A stretch of DNA of 20,563 nucleotides, from NCBI GenBank assembly GCA_964386565.1, contig CAYLRU010000048.1, positions 1-20,563 of the forward strand. The letters run 5' to 3'. The notes below the pieces were generated by a model. The model had not been told where the DNA came from. It saw only the letters and a program-made list of their open reading frames with translations, and did not search any database. Both the position numbers and the translations under genes were made by a program. Below, one piece after another: positions 1-7,139 of this stretch; within the stretch, counting starts at the first letter, position 1, and each line of letters starts with the position of its first letter. The stretch comes from CAYLRU01 sp964386565. Its GTDB lineage: Bacteria; Desulfobacterota; Desulfobacteria; Desulfobacterales; UBA5616.

Positions 1-53
1 CGTATGCCCGGTGGTGTGAGAGAGGGGGGCCGTGAGGCCTCCCCCTACTCGAT
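1..53 (+). mobile_element. 3' end of a group II intron (domain V tail and domain VI)
   Basis: The first bases match the recurrent 3' end of bacterial group II introns. The GGTGGTGTGAGAG block is the 3' strand of domain V and the junction that follows it. Domain VI folds as a hairpin: GAG (18-20) pairs with CTC (48-50), A21-G22 with C45-T46, and the G run 24-29 plus CC with GGCC/CCCC (36-44), capped by a GTGA tetraloop (32-35, GNRA type). A47 is left bulged seven bases before the end, as expected for the branch-point adenosine. The intron end is placed near GAT (51-53). The reverse transcriptase and the rest of the ribozyme would lie left of the window. The fold was made by hand; the identification rests on motif and geometry. 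Confidence 0.75.
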
Positions 54-339
54 TTCATCGGCTGATTCAACCCTGAACAATATAAATATTTAAGGTATCC
101 GGGTTTTTTTATATTCGGCTCCGGATACGGCAGGAACTCCCCGACTCTTCAAATATCACAGTCAAACGTGCGGGTTGAGTGTCATCGGATCCGGATTGAC
201 GAAAAATGCCGTTGTTTTAAGCCGTTAAGGGTTGACAATTTTATATTTGCACCCATTATATGGCACAAAAAAAGAAAAACAAATACCCGCATGGTTGGAT
301 CAAAAAGAGATTAAACAAAATCGGATTTAAGGAGTAACT
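54..339. other. Intron 3' exon and htpG leader
   Basis: This non-coding stretch runs between the intron end and htpG. I see no credible gene in it. The right part carries a candidate heat-shock/sigma70 promoter (annotated separately) and an AT-rich leader. The Shine-Dalgarno sequence of htpG, AAGGAG, lies about 6 bases before the ATG. The left part (54-230) shows no recognisable RNA gene. Confidence 0.5.
232..260 (+). promoter_or_regulatory. Candidate sigma32-like (heat-shock) promoter of htpG
   Basis: TTGACA at 232-237 is followed after 13 bases by ACCCATTAT (251-259), close to the sigma32 pattern (CTTGAA, 11-16 bases, CCCCATNT). The same block reads as a weaker sigma70 promoter, TTGACA, 16 bases, CATTAT. 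Transcription would start near 266, giving a leader of about 70 bases. Heat-shock control of an Hsp90 gene is expected from family knowledge; the promoter call itself is inference from the sequence. Confidence 0.5.
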
Positions 340-2268
340 ATGGCGCATCAGAAAGAAACCCACGAATTTAAAACAGAAGTTCAGCAATTGTTAAATCTCA
401 TCATTCATTCTCTTTATTCAAACCAGGAAATTTTTTTAAGAGAGCTGATATCCAATGCTTCCGATGCGTTGGACTGCCTTCGGTTTAAATCCCAGACCGA
501 TCCGGATATTTTAAAAGAAGATTCGGAATTGAAAATTAAAATTAAAAGAGACGGTATTGCCCGAATTCTGGAAATATCGGATAACGGCATCGGGATGACC
601 CATGACGAGGTGCTGGAAAATATCGGTACCATTGCCAAAAGCGGAACCGCGGAATTCGCCGAAGCATTGCGGCAGTTAAATCATGAAACCGTCGTGACCC
701 CGGAGCTGATCGGCCAGTTCGGTGTGGGATTCTACAGCGCGTTTATCGTTGCAGAAAAAGTGACACTGATTACAAAGGCCGCGGGTACGGATACTGCCGT
801 GAAATGGGAATCCAGCGGGGACGGGTCTTTTACCATTGAACCCACCGAGAAAGTCGGCCGGGGAACAACGATCATATTGCATCTGAAAAAGCCGGAAAAA
901 GATGAAACGGATTTTACCGATGAATGGGTGATTCGCCGGATCATCAAAAAACACTCGGATTTTGTCACCTATCCCATTGTGATGGATGTGGAAAAAGAGG
1001 AACCCGTTCCGGAAGAGGAACAGATCAAGGATAAGGACGGAAAAACCATCGGAAAAACCACCCGCACCGTCATCCGCGAAGAAATCCTGAATTCCATGAA
1101 AGCCATTTGGACCCGGGATAAAAACGAGGTGTCGGATGAGGAATATAATGAATTTTATTCCCATATCAGTCACGACTGGAATCCGCCCCTTGCCCGTATT
1201 CACCTGAAGTTTGAAGGGACTACCGAATACAATGCGTTGCTGTACATTCCCGCAAAGGCACCGTTTGATCTGTTTCGTACCGAAAAACGGCATGGCGTTC
1301 ATCTGTATTGCAAGCGTATCTTCATCATGGAAGATTGCCGGGAATTGATTCCCGAATATTTGGGATTTGTTAAAGGCGTGGTGGATGCGCCGGATTTAAA
1401 TCTCAATGTGAGCAGGGAGATCCTGCAGCAGGACCGGTTAATTCGAAACATACGGCGAAATCTTGTGAAGAAAATTCTTGAACTGATAAAAGATCTTGAT
1501 GAAGAAAAATTTACCGCATTTTACGATGAATTCGGTGCCATTCTTAAGATCGGGATTCATACGGACCCTGAAAACAAAACAAAGATCGCCGATCTGGTCA
1601 GATATAAATCCACTGCATCGGAAGGAAAGTGGGTGTCGCTTTCGGATTATGTGTCCCGGATGAAACCGGATCAGAAAAATATCTATTACATCACCGGTGA
1701 AAACATTTCCCTGTTGGAAAACAGTCCTTTGCTGGAAAAACTGAAGGACAGGGGATATGAGATTCTTTTGATGACCGATCCGGTGGATGAATGGGTGGTG
1801 GAGTCGCTGTCAGAATACGATGGCAAGAAATTTAAAAGCGCTGAAAAAGGAGAACTCGACATCGGAGCCGAAGATGAGACCGACAGTGAAGCATATAAAC
1901 CGCTGTTCGCCTTTATCAAGTCCCAGTTGGAAGGAAAGATCAAGGAGGTTCGTCCATCCACGCGTCTGAAGGACTCTTTGTCCTGTTTGTCCGGCGATCA
2001 ATACGATTTAAGCGCGTACATGGAAAAAATTCTGGCGGCCTCCGGGCAGAAACCGCCGGAGATTAAGCGGATTCTGGAGCTGAACACGCACCACCCGGTG
2101 ATGGAAAAAATAAGGTCCTTATACGATGCGGACAGAAACGACCCTGCATTAAAAGATTACGGAAGACTGTTATATGACATGGCGGTTATCGGTGAAGGCG
2201 GAAAAGTGGAGGACCCGTCCCGGTTGTCCAGAACCATCGCAACGGTAATGTCGGCAGCTCTAAAATAA
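340..2268 (+). CDS. htpG: Molecular chaperone HtpG (bacterial Hsp90)
   Basis: HtpG is a cytosolic, ATP-driven homodimeric chaperone of the Hsp90 family that remodels client proteins together with DnaK. The 642-residue product has the usual full length. The N-terminal GHKL ATPase domain shows all hallmark motifs: ELISNASDALD (catalytic Glu35, Mg-binding Asn39), DNGIGMT starting at Asp81, GTIAKSGT near residues 96-103 and GQFGVGFYSAF from residue 125. The middle domain has the LNLNVSREILQQ segment that carries the ATP-sensing Arg. The C-terminal third is the dimerisation domain. The ATG is supported by AAGGAG six bases upstream. A probable heat-shock promoter precedes it, and the gene appears monocistronic, convergent with the cyclase gene downstream. 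Confidence 0.97.
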   Translation: MAHQKETHEFKTEVQQLLNLIIHSLYSNQEIFLRELISNASDALDCLRFKSQTDPDILKEDSELKIKIKRDGIARILEISDNGIGMTHDEVLENIGTIAKSGTAEFAEALRQLNHETVVTPELIGQFGVGFYSAFIVAEKVTLITKAAGTDTAVKWESSGDGSFTIEPTEKVGRGTTIILHLKKPEKDETDFTDEWVIRRIIKKHSDFVTYPIVMDVEKEEPVPEEEQIKDKDGKTIGKTTRTVIREEILNSMKAIWTRDKNEVSDEEYNEFYSHISHDWNPPLARIHLKFEGTTEYNALLYIPAKAPFDLFRTEKRHGVHLYCKRIFIMEDCRELIPEYLGFVKGVVDAPDLNLNVSREILQQDRLIRNIRRNLVKKILELIKDLDEEKFTAFYDEFGAILKIGIHTDPENKTKIADLVRYKSTASEGKWVSLSDYVSRMKPDQKNIYYITGENISLLENSPLLEKLKDRGYEILLMTDPVDEWVVESLSEYDGKKFKSAEKGELDIGAEDETDSEAYKPLFAFIKSQLEGKIKEVRPSTRLKDSLSCLSGDQYDLSAYMEKILAASGQKPPEIKRILELNTHHPVMEKIRSLYDADRNDPALKDYGRLLYDMAVIGEGGKVEDPSRLSRTIATVMSAALK

Positions 2269-2286
2269 AGCTCAAGCTGTAACGCA

Positions 2287-2321
2287 GTGAGTCCACACCC
2301 GCTGTGCGAGTGGAGAGTCAC
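2287..2321. terminator. Weak stem-loop between convergent htpG and cyclase genes
   Basis: Nested complementary arms GTGA/TCAC, CCAC/GTGG and CGC/GCG form an interrupted hairpin in the 71-base gap between the two convergent stop codons. There is no T-run on either side, so a rho-independent terminator is only a possibility; its position is the main argument. Confidence 0.25.
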
Positions 2322-2339
2322 TACCGGCCGTCGAATTGA

Positions 2340-3788
2340 TTATACGACCTGATACAATTCGACAATATCCTGTTTACCCCGAATGGAGGTCTCTCCGATT
2401 CTCTTTAAGTTGAATCGATTTCCAAGAAGCGCCCGGGTCGCACCGCTGATGAGAATATCCGTTTGAAAATCCTTGTTCAGTTCCTGGATTCTGGATGCCA
2501 GGTTAACGGTGTTGCCGATGAGCGTATACGATAAGCGGTCCGGGCTGCCTATATTGGCCGCCAGTACCTGGCCGGTATGGATGCCGATGCCGTGGTCAAG
2601 GGGTGGTATTTTTTCATGTCCCAAATTTCGATTCACATGTTGCAGTCGCTCTCGCATTTCCAATGCAGCTTCAACCGCCTTGGCGGGATGATCCACCAAC
2701 GGAAGGGGGGCGCCGAAAACAGCTTCGATTTCATCCCCGATGAATTGCAGCACCAGCCCCTTGTGGTTATTGATGGCTTCGGCCATCTCCTTAAAATACC
2801 CGTTGATAATACGGGCCACCTCAACGGGCGGCATTTTTTCAGCCAGAAGGGTGTAATGCCTTAAATCGGCAAAAAGAACGGTGACGTGCTTTAACTCGCC
2901 GTCCAAAGGAATATTGCCTTTTAAAATTTCATCCCGGATTTCATTTGATACATACTTGCCGAAGGTTTCCTTGATCAGGTTCTTTTCCTGAAGACCTTCA
3001 ATCATGCGATTGAAATTGTCGGCCAGAATCCCGACCTCATCATGAGTGGTTACCGGTATCCGGACATCCAGATTCCCATTTGCGACCTCGGTGGCGCTTT
3101 GCGACAGAAGTTCAATGGGCCTGGCGAATTTTCTGGAAAATATATAGCCCAACAGCCGGGTTAAGAACAACAGGATGATTGTAATCGCGGCGATATGAAT
3201 GCCCAGGGTTTTTAGCACCCCGCCGATGCCCTGGCGATTCAATGTGACTTTCAGATAATACCGGTTCCTGTCGTTTTTTCCGGTAATATCCTGGAAAAGG
3301 GAAAGGTTCTCTTTTGAGATAAAAAAGTGAAAATCGGACAGGATCAACGGTAATTCCAGGGAACGATTCAGTTTTTTCAGAATGTCGTCCGACGCCGGTT
3401 CAGCGTGAATGACCTGATCCTTTTTAAAATAGAGCCTGTACCACCGGGATTCTTCTTCAACCCGGCAGTAGATGGAGACATCGTTTATGGAATAAAGATC
3501 CGGGGTGATACTGATAAACGCATTAAGAATGCCGAAAATATCCGGCCGGTGTGTATTGACGCTGTGCCAGATGAAATCTCTCTCGTTCTTATCTTCCAAC
3601 TGCTTAAATTGCGCATGGATGAGACCGGTGATGGAGGTGACGATGCTTTGCCTGAACGCCATGAGATAAAGGACGCTTGTGGCATAAAAAATGATTATGC
3701 CGAAAATCATGAAATAAAAGGTCATCTTCCGGCTGACGGAGGATTTCCAGAACTTTAAAATCGAGGCGGCATGCGCGGTGAATTTCAT
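2340..3788 (-). CDS. Membrane-anchored HAMP-domain class III adenylate/guanylate cyclase
   Basis: This is a predicted inner-membrane signalling enzyme that forms a cyclic nucleotide. The 482-residue protein has a transmembrane helix near 24-45, a periplasmic sensor segment to about 194 with no domain I recognise, a second helix near 195-217, a HAMP domain near 217-270 (NGNLDVRIPV and HDEVGILADNFNRM) and a C-terminal class III cyclase domain from about 298. The two metal-binding aspartates are Asp308 (FADLRHYT) and Asp352 (FIGDE). The transition-state residues Asn429 and Arg433 lie in GNTVNLASR. The usual substrate Lys, three residues before the GD, is Gln348, and the base-recognition position is Thr422, as in class IIIb enzymes. 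ATP as substrate is therefore likely but not certain. The start is supported by GGGGA about seven bases upstream. Confidence 0.9.
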   Translation of the reverse strand: MKFTAHAASILKFWKSSVSRKMTFYFMIFGIIIFYATSVLYLMAFRQSIVTSITGLIHAQFKQLEDKNERDFIWHSVNTHRPDIFGILNAFISITPDLYSINDVSIYCRVEEESRWYRLYFKKDQVIHAEPASDDILKKLNRSLELPLILSDFHFFISKENLSLFQDITGKNDRNRYYLKVTLNRQGIGGVLKTLGIHIAAITIILLFLTRLLGYIFSRKFARPIELLSQSATEVANGNLDVRIPVTTHDEVGILADNFNRMIEGLQEKNLIKETFGKYVSNEIRDEILKGNIPLDGELKHVTVLFADLRHYTLLAEKMPPVEVARIINGYFKEMAEAINNHKGLVLQFIGDEIEAVFGAPLPLVDHPAKAVEAALEMRERLQHVNRNLGHEKIPPLDHGIGIHTGQVLAANIGSPDRLSYTLIGNTVNLASRIQELNKDFQTDILISGATRALLGNRFNLKRIGETSIRGKQDIVELYQVV

Positions 3789-3868
3789 GATCTTCCCCGG
3801 TTCAGGTTAATATTCTTTTGATCTTCACGTCATACATAGCAGCAAGCAGATCGCAGATCAAACTCTAT

Positions 3869-3897
3869 TTGACAGCTATGGAGGATCATACTATGGT
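3869..3897 (+). promoter_or_regulatory. Candidate sigma70 promoter of the lipoate operon
   Basis: A perfect TTGACA (3869-3874) is followed, after an optimal 17-base spacer, by TATGGT (3892-3897; 4 of 6 matches including the two outer T residues and A2). Transcription would start near 3904, giving a leader of about 150 bases before the ligase start at 4053. It competes with reading the same bases as the ribosome binding site and ATG of a 15-codon minigene (3893-3940). Confidence 0.45.
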
Positions 3898-3940
3898 CAA
3901 CCATCTGGAAAATTCCAACCCGTTTTCAAGAGAGTTTTAA
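3893..3940 (+). other. 15-codon mini-ORF with a strong ribosome binding site
   Basis: GGAGG (3880-3884) stands eight bases before an ATG that opens a 15-codon frame encoding MVNHLENSNPFSREF and ending in TAA. It lies between the divergent cyclase and ligase genes, about 110 bases before the ligase. It could be a leader peptide, a remnant of a lost gene, or chance. The same ATG falls in a candidate -10 box, and both readings cannot easily be true of one transcript. No homology is claimed. Confidence 0.2.
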
Positions 3941-4052
3941 GCTTCAGGTTTTAAATTTTAAATGCCCGGTATTTTATTGGATATTTTAACTTTAATATTT
4001 AAAACGTTTAGAATCCGGCTTTTTGCGAATTCATCGTATATTGCAAGTGATT

Positions 4053-5153
4053 ATGGAAATTTTTCGTCTTCTTGACTTGCCGCCCATGAACGCGGCGGAA
4101 AACATGGCGTTGGATGATGTTCTGCTTGAACTTAAGGGTGAAGGAAAAACATACAATACGGTCCGGTTTTTGCAGTTCTCTCCTCCCGCCGTTCTGCTGG
4201 GATATCACCAGTCAGCAGATGAGGAAATCAGGACCGATTATTGCCGGGAAAAAAATATCCAGATCAATCGGCGAATCACCGGCGGCGGCACCATTTTTTT
4301 TGATGATCGCCAACTGGGCTGGGAAATTATCTGCGATAAAAAAAAATTCAACTTCGGATTTGTATCGGACAAATTGTTTGAAAGGTTGTGTGAGCCGGTA
4401 ATCTGCGCCTTGGGCAGACTTGGCGTTAACACCGTATTCAGACCCAGAAACGATATCGAGATCAACGGACGGAAAATATCCGGAACAGGCGGTACCGAAC
4501 TATACGATGCCTTTTTATTCCAGGGGACCATACTGGTGGATGTGGATATGGATGTCATGCTCAACTGCCTGAATGTTCCCGTTGAAAAACTTAAAGCAAG
4601 AGAGATCGATTCCATAAAACAACGGGTCACCAGCCTGGCCCTTGAACTGGGTCGTCCCCCGGCACTTGAAGATGTAAAAACCGAACTGATCAAAGGGTTT
4701 GAAGAGAAGTTCAATATTCGCCTCAAGCCCATGGCGCTGACGGATGAAGAAAAGAGGCGGCTTGATGAAAAATTGCCGTATTTCCGGTCCGGGAAGTGGG
4801 TTCACATGATAAAAACGAAAGCCCATGGACAAAAGACAGTGAGTGCCGCTTGTAAATTCAACTCGGGCACAGTCAAATTTACCCTTGTAACTCATGGGAA
4901 CGGAAAACGGGTAAAGGATATCCTGATCACCGGGGATTTTCTCTCATTTCCATCACGGGGAATTTATGATCTCATGGCCGAGTTAAGAGGATGCCCCCTG
5001 GATTATCATCATATCCGGGAAACGATAAAAAAGTATTTTGAAGGTGGCCTGATCCGTATTCCGGGCATGGCCTGCGAGGAATTCACCAAGCCCCTGGAGG
5101 CGGTGTTTAAAAAAATGGACGAAAAATCCGGTAAGGCACCGGATATCTCATGA
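4053..5153 (+). CDS. Lipoate-protein ligase, sLpl(AB)-like two-domain form
   Basis: The enzyme activates lipoate or octanoate as the acyl-AMP and transfers it to a specific lysine of a lipoyl-carrier protein. The 366-residue product has the LplA catalytic domain (about 1-250) with INRRITGGGT at 71-80, matching the RRxxGGG signature, and the adenylate-binding Lys141 in GRKISGTGG. The segment from about 255 is a C-terminal accessory domain like the one needed for free-lipoate activation. A longer reading from TTG at 4023 exists, but ATG 4053 is preferred because homologues begin shortly before LLDLPPMNAAENMALD. The stop overlaps the next ATG by four bases. Being in an operon with a LipT-like flavoprotein and two LipS-type proteins points to the sLpl(AB) ligase of the recently described lipoate assembly pathway rather than plain scavenging. 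That assignment is inference from context. Confidence 0.88.
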   Translation: MEIFRLLDLPPMNAAENMALDDVLLELKGEGKTYNTVRFLQFSPPAVLLGYHQSADEEIRTDYCREKNIQINRRITGGGTIFFDDRQLGWEIICDKKKFNFGFVSDKLFERLCEPVICALGRLGVNTVFRPRNDIEINGRKISGTGGTELYDAFLFQGTILVDVDMDVMLNCLNVPVEKLKAREIDSIKQRVTSLALELGRPPALEDVKTELIKGFEEKFNIRLKPMALTDEEKRRLDEKLPYFRSGKWVHMIKTKAHGQKTVSAACKFNSGTVKFTLVTHGNGKRVKDILITGDFLSFPSRGIYDLMAELRGCPLDYHHIRETIKKYFEGGLIRIPGMACEEFTKPLEAVFKKMDEKSGKAPDIS

Positions 5154-6214
5154 AGAATACCTCCTGCGATATTCTTATTGTCGGGGCCGGTCCTGCCGGT
5201 GCATCGGCTGCGATCAGCGCCGCCAACCTCGGCGCCCGTGTCGTCATCGCGGAGCGAAGAGAAAAAATCGGTATTCCCGTTCGGTGTGCCGAATACATTC
5301 CCGCCCAGTTGCTGGGTGAAATGGATATGGGAAAGGACTTCATCGTGCAATCCGTTTCCGGGATGAAAACCTGGCTGCCTGATGGGGCCATGGTGGAGAC
5401 CGCCGCTGCAGGGTTTACCATTCACCGGGATAAATTTGATCAGGCCCTGGCAAAAAAAGCCCGGGACGCCGGCGCTGAGCTCCGGCTTTCAAGCACGGCG
5501 GTGCATTATCGTAAGGGTGCGGTAACCCTTAAGGATAAACATGGAATCCATGACGTTCTTTATCCGCGGGTCATCATCGGTGCTGATGGTCCCCATTCGC
5601 GGGTCGGCAAATGGATGAACTTGACAAACCGCAATCTGATCCCCGCCATCCAGGCCCGCGTGCCCCTGAAGATGCCGCTTTCGCATACCGAAGTTTATTT
5701 TGATAAGCTGTTTTTTGGTGGATACGGCTGGCTGTTTCCCAAAGGCGGGGAAGCAAATGTGGGGCTGGGGCGAAAGAAAAACGGTAAACAGGAACCGGGC
5801 ATGGAATTGCTGCTCAGGCGCTTTATTGATCGTCTGGCCGAAGACGGGAAGGTTATACCCCGTATATTAAAAAAATTCGGCGGGTGGATACCGGCGGAAG
5901 ATGTTCGATCCGCAACCGCGGGTAATATGCTTTTGGCAGGTGATGCTGCCGGGCAGACGCATCCCATCACCGGCGGGGGAATCGCACCGGCGGTGATTTG
6001 CGGGAAAATGGCCGGGAAATGGGCGGCAGAAGCCGTATTCAAACAGGATTTGACCGTACTGACGGAATACGACCGTGAATGGATTGAGATGTTCAGCAGG
6101 ACAAATAAACGGGGCTATGAAAGGCGCCTGCTGCTCGAGGCGCAATGGGACCGATTAAACAACGTGGTTCAGAAATGCTGGGTGGCATTCAGGGCGTATT
6201 ATGCTGAAACGTAA
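5150..6214 (+). CDS. lipT: LipT-like FAD-dependent oxidoreductase (geranylgeranyl-reductase-like)
   Basis: This is a soluble flavoprotein of the geranylgeranyl reductase / p-hydroxybenzoate hydroxylase fold, 354 residues. The N terminus carries the FAD dinucleotide-binding motif VGAGPAGASAA, followed about 20 residues later by the ribose-binding Glu of VVIAER. IGADGPHSRVG is the second conserved motif, and LLAGDAAGQTHPITGGGI is the FAD-phosphate GD motif. The gene overlaps the ligase by four bases and the next radical SAM gene by 14, so it is translationally coupled to both. In sHdr-linked and related lipoate-assembly clusters a flavoprotein of this kind, called LipT, accompanies LipS1, LipS2 and sLpl(AB); a role in supplying electrons to the radical SAM enzymes has been suggested. 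Without context it would be called a generic geranylgeranyl-reductase-family enzyme. Confidence 0.78.
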   Translation: MKNTSCDILIVGAGPAGASAAISAANLGARVVIAERREKIGIPVRCAEYIPAQLLGEMDMGKDFIVQSVSGMKTWLPDGAMVETAAAGFTIHRDKFDQALAKKARDAGAELRLSSTAVHYRKGAVTLKDKHGIHDVLYPRVIIGADGPHSRVGKWMNLTNRNLIPAIQARVPLKMPLSHTEVYFDKLFFGGYGWLFPKGGEANVGLGRKKNGKQEPGMELLLRRFIDRLAEDGKVIPRILKKFGGWIPAEDVRSATAGNMLLAGDAAGQTHPITGGGIAPAVICGKMAGKWAAEAVFKQDLTVLTEYDREWIEMFSRTNKRGYERRLLLEAQWDRLNNVVQKCWVAFRAYYAET

Positions 6215-7139
6215 TGACCGGACAAGAAGAGCCGGACAGACCTCCTGGGACAGGTTCGGCCGGACGATCACATTTTATGTTCCCGGAATGTTTCGATATG
6301 ACGATATTGCCGGAAAATATCAGGCTGTTTCCATTACCGGCGGTCACTGTGTGCTGCAATGCGACCATTGCCAGGGAAAACTGCTTCAATCCATGATTTG
6401 GGCAACAACCGCCGAAGCACTGGTCCGTCAATGTACAACCCTTCATGAGAAAGGGAACTACGGCATTCTGTTAAGCGGCGGCTGCGATGAATCCGGAGGG
6501 TTGCCGTGGCGCAAGTTTATACCGGCCATATGGGAGGTAAAACAAAAGACCGGGCTTTATATTTCACTTCACAGCGGTATATTGGACGATCAAACCGCCC
6601 TTGACCTCAAGGCGGCAGGGGTTGACCAGGTTTTGGTCGATGTCATCGGCGATGATGAAACCCTTCAGCGGATCTACCACGTGTCATTCGGCATATCGCG
6701 GATTGTCGATACACTGGAAGCACTGGTCCGGGCCGGTCTTGACGTGGTTCCCCATGTTGTTTGCGGACTTCACTTCGGTAACGTAAAGGGGGAGAAAAAC
6801 GCCATTGACATCCTGTCGCAATTTCCGGTGCGTCAGGCCGTAATCGTATCCATGATGAAGATTCCGGGAACACCGTCCATGCGGTTCAATCGCCCGACAG
6901 CCGAGGCCGTTGCCGATCTGGTCACATACATGCGTTTTGCCATGCCGGAATCCGAGATCAGTCTCGGATGCGCCCGGGAGCGCGGCAATCGGAAAATGGA
7001 GACCTTAGCAATCGATGCCGGCGTAAACAGAATGGCATTGCCTTCTGAGGAAGCCATCGCCCACGCGCAGATGCACGGCCTGGAGATTGAATTTCAGCCG
7101 ACCTGCTGTTCGGTACCAAAAAATTTTAAGGGAGGATGA
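6201..7139 (+). CDS. lipS1: Radical SAM lipoyl synthase component, LipS1/LipS2 type (first of pair)
   Basis: This is a predicted [4Fe-4S]/SAM enzyme of 312 residues. The radical SAM cluster motif is C50-VLQ-C54-DH-C57 (CxxxCxxC) directly after SITGGH. Extra cysteines near the C terminus, Cys257 (GCARERGNRK) and the pair Cys302-Cys303 (PTCCSV), could bind the auxiliary cluster that is sacrificed as sulfur donor, as in biotin and lipoyl synthases; that role is inference. It overlaps lipT by 14 bases and the next radical SAM gene by four. Two different radical SAM proteins beside a lipoate ligase and a flavoprotein match the LipS1/LipS2 system, in which each protein inserts one sulfur into the octanoyl chain. 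Which of the two proteins is LipS1 was assigned only from gene order. Confidence 0.75.
   Translation: MLKRNDRTRRAGQTSWDRFGRTITFYVPGMFRYDDIAGKYQAVSITGGHCVLQCDHCQGKLLQSMIWATTAEALVRQCTTLHEKGNYGILLSGGCDESGGLPWRKFIPAIWEVKQKTGLYISLHSGILDDQTALDLKAAGVDQVLVDVIGDDETLQRIYHVSFGISRIVDTLEALVRAGLDVVPHVVCGLHFGNVKGEKNAIDILSQFPVRQAVIVSMMKIPGTPSMRFNRPTAEAVADLVTYMRFAMPESEISLGCARERGNRKMETLAIDAGVNRMALPSEEAIAHAQMHGLEIEFQPTCCSVPKNFKGG

Noticed and set aside
676..1302. 208-codon open frame antisense to htpG
   Set aside because: It lies wholly inside a convincing Hsp90 gene on the opposite strand, has no Shine-Dalgarno support and no recognisable motif; it is a mirror of the htpG codon pattern.
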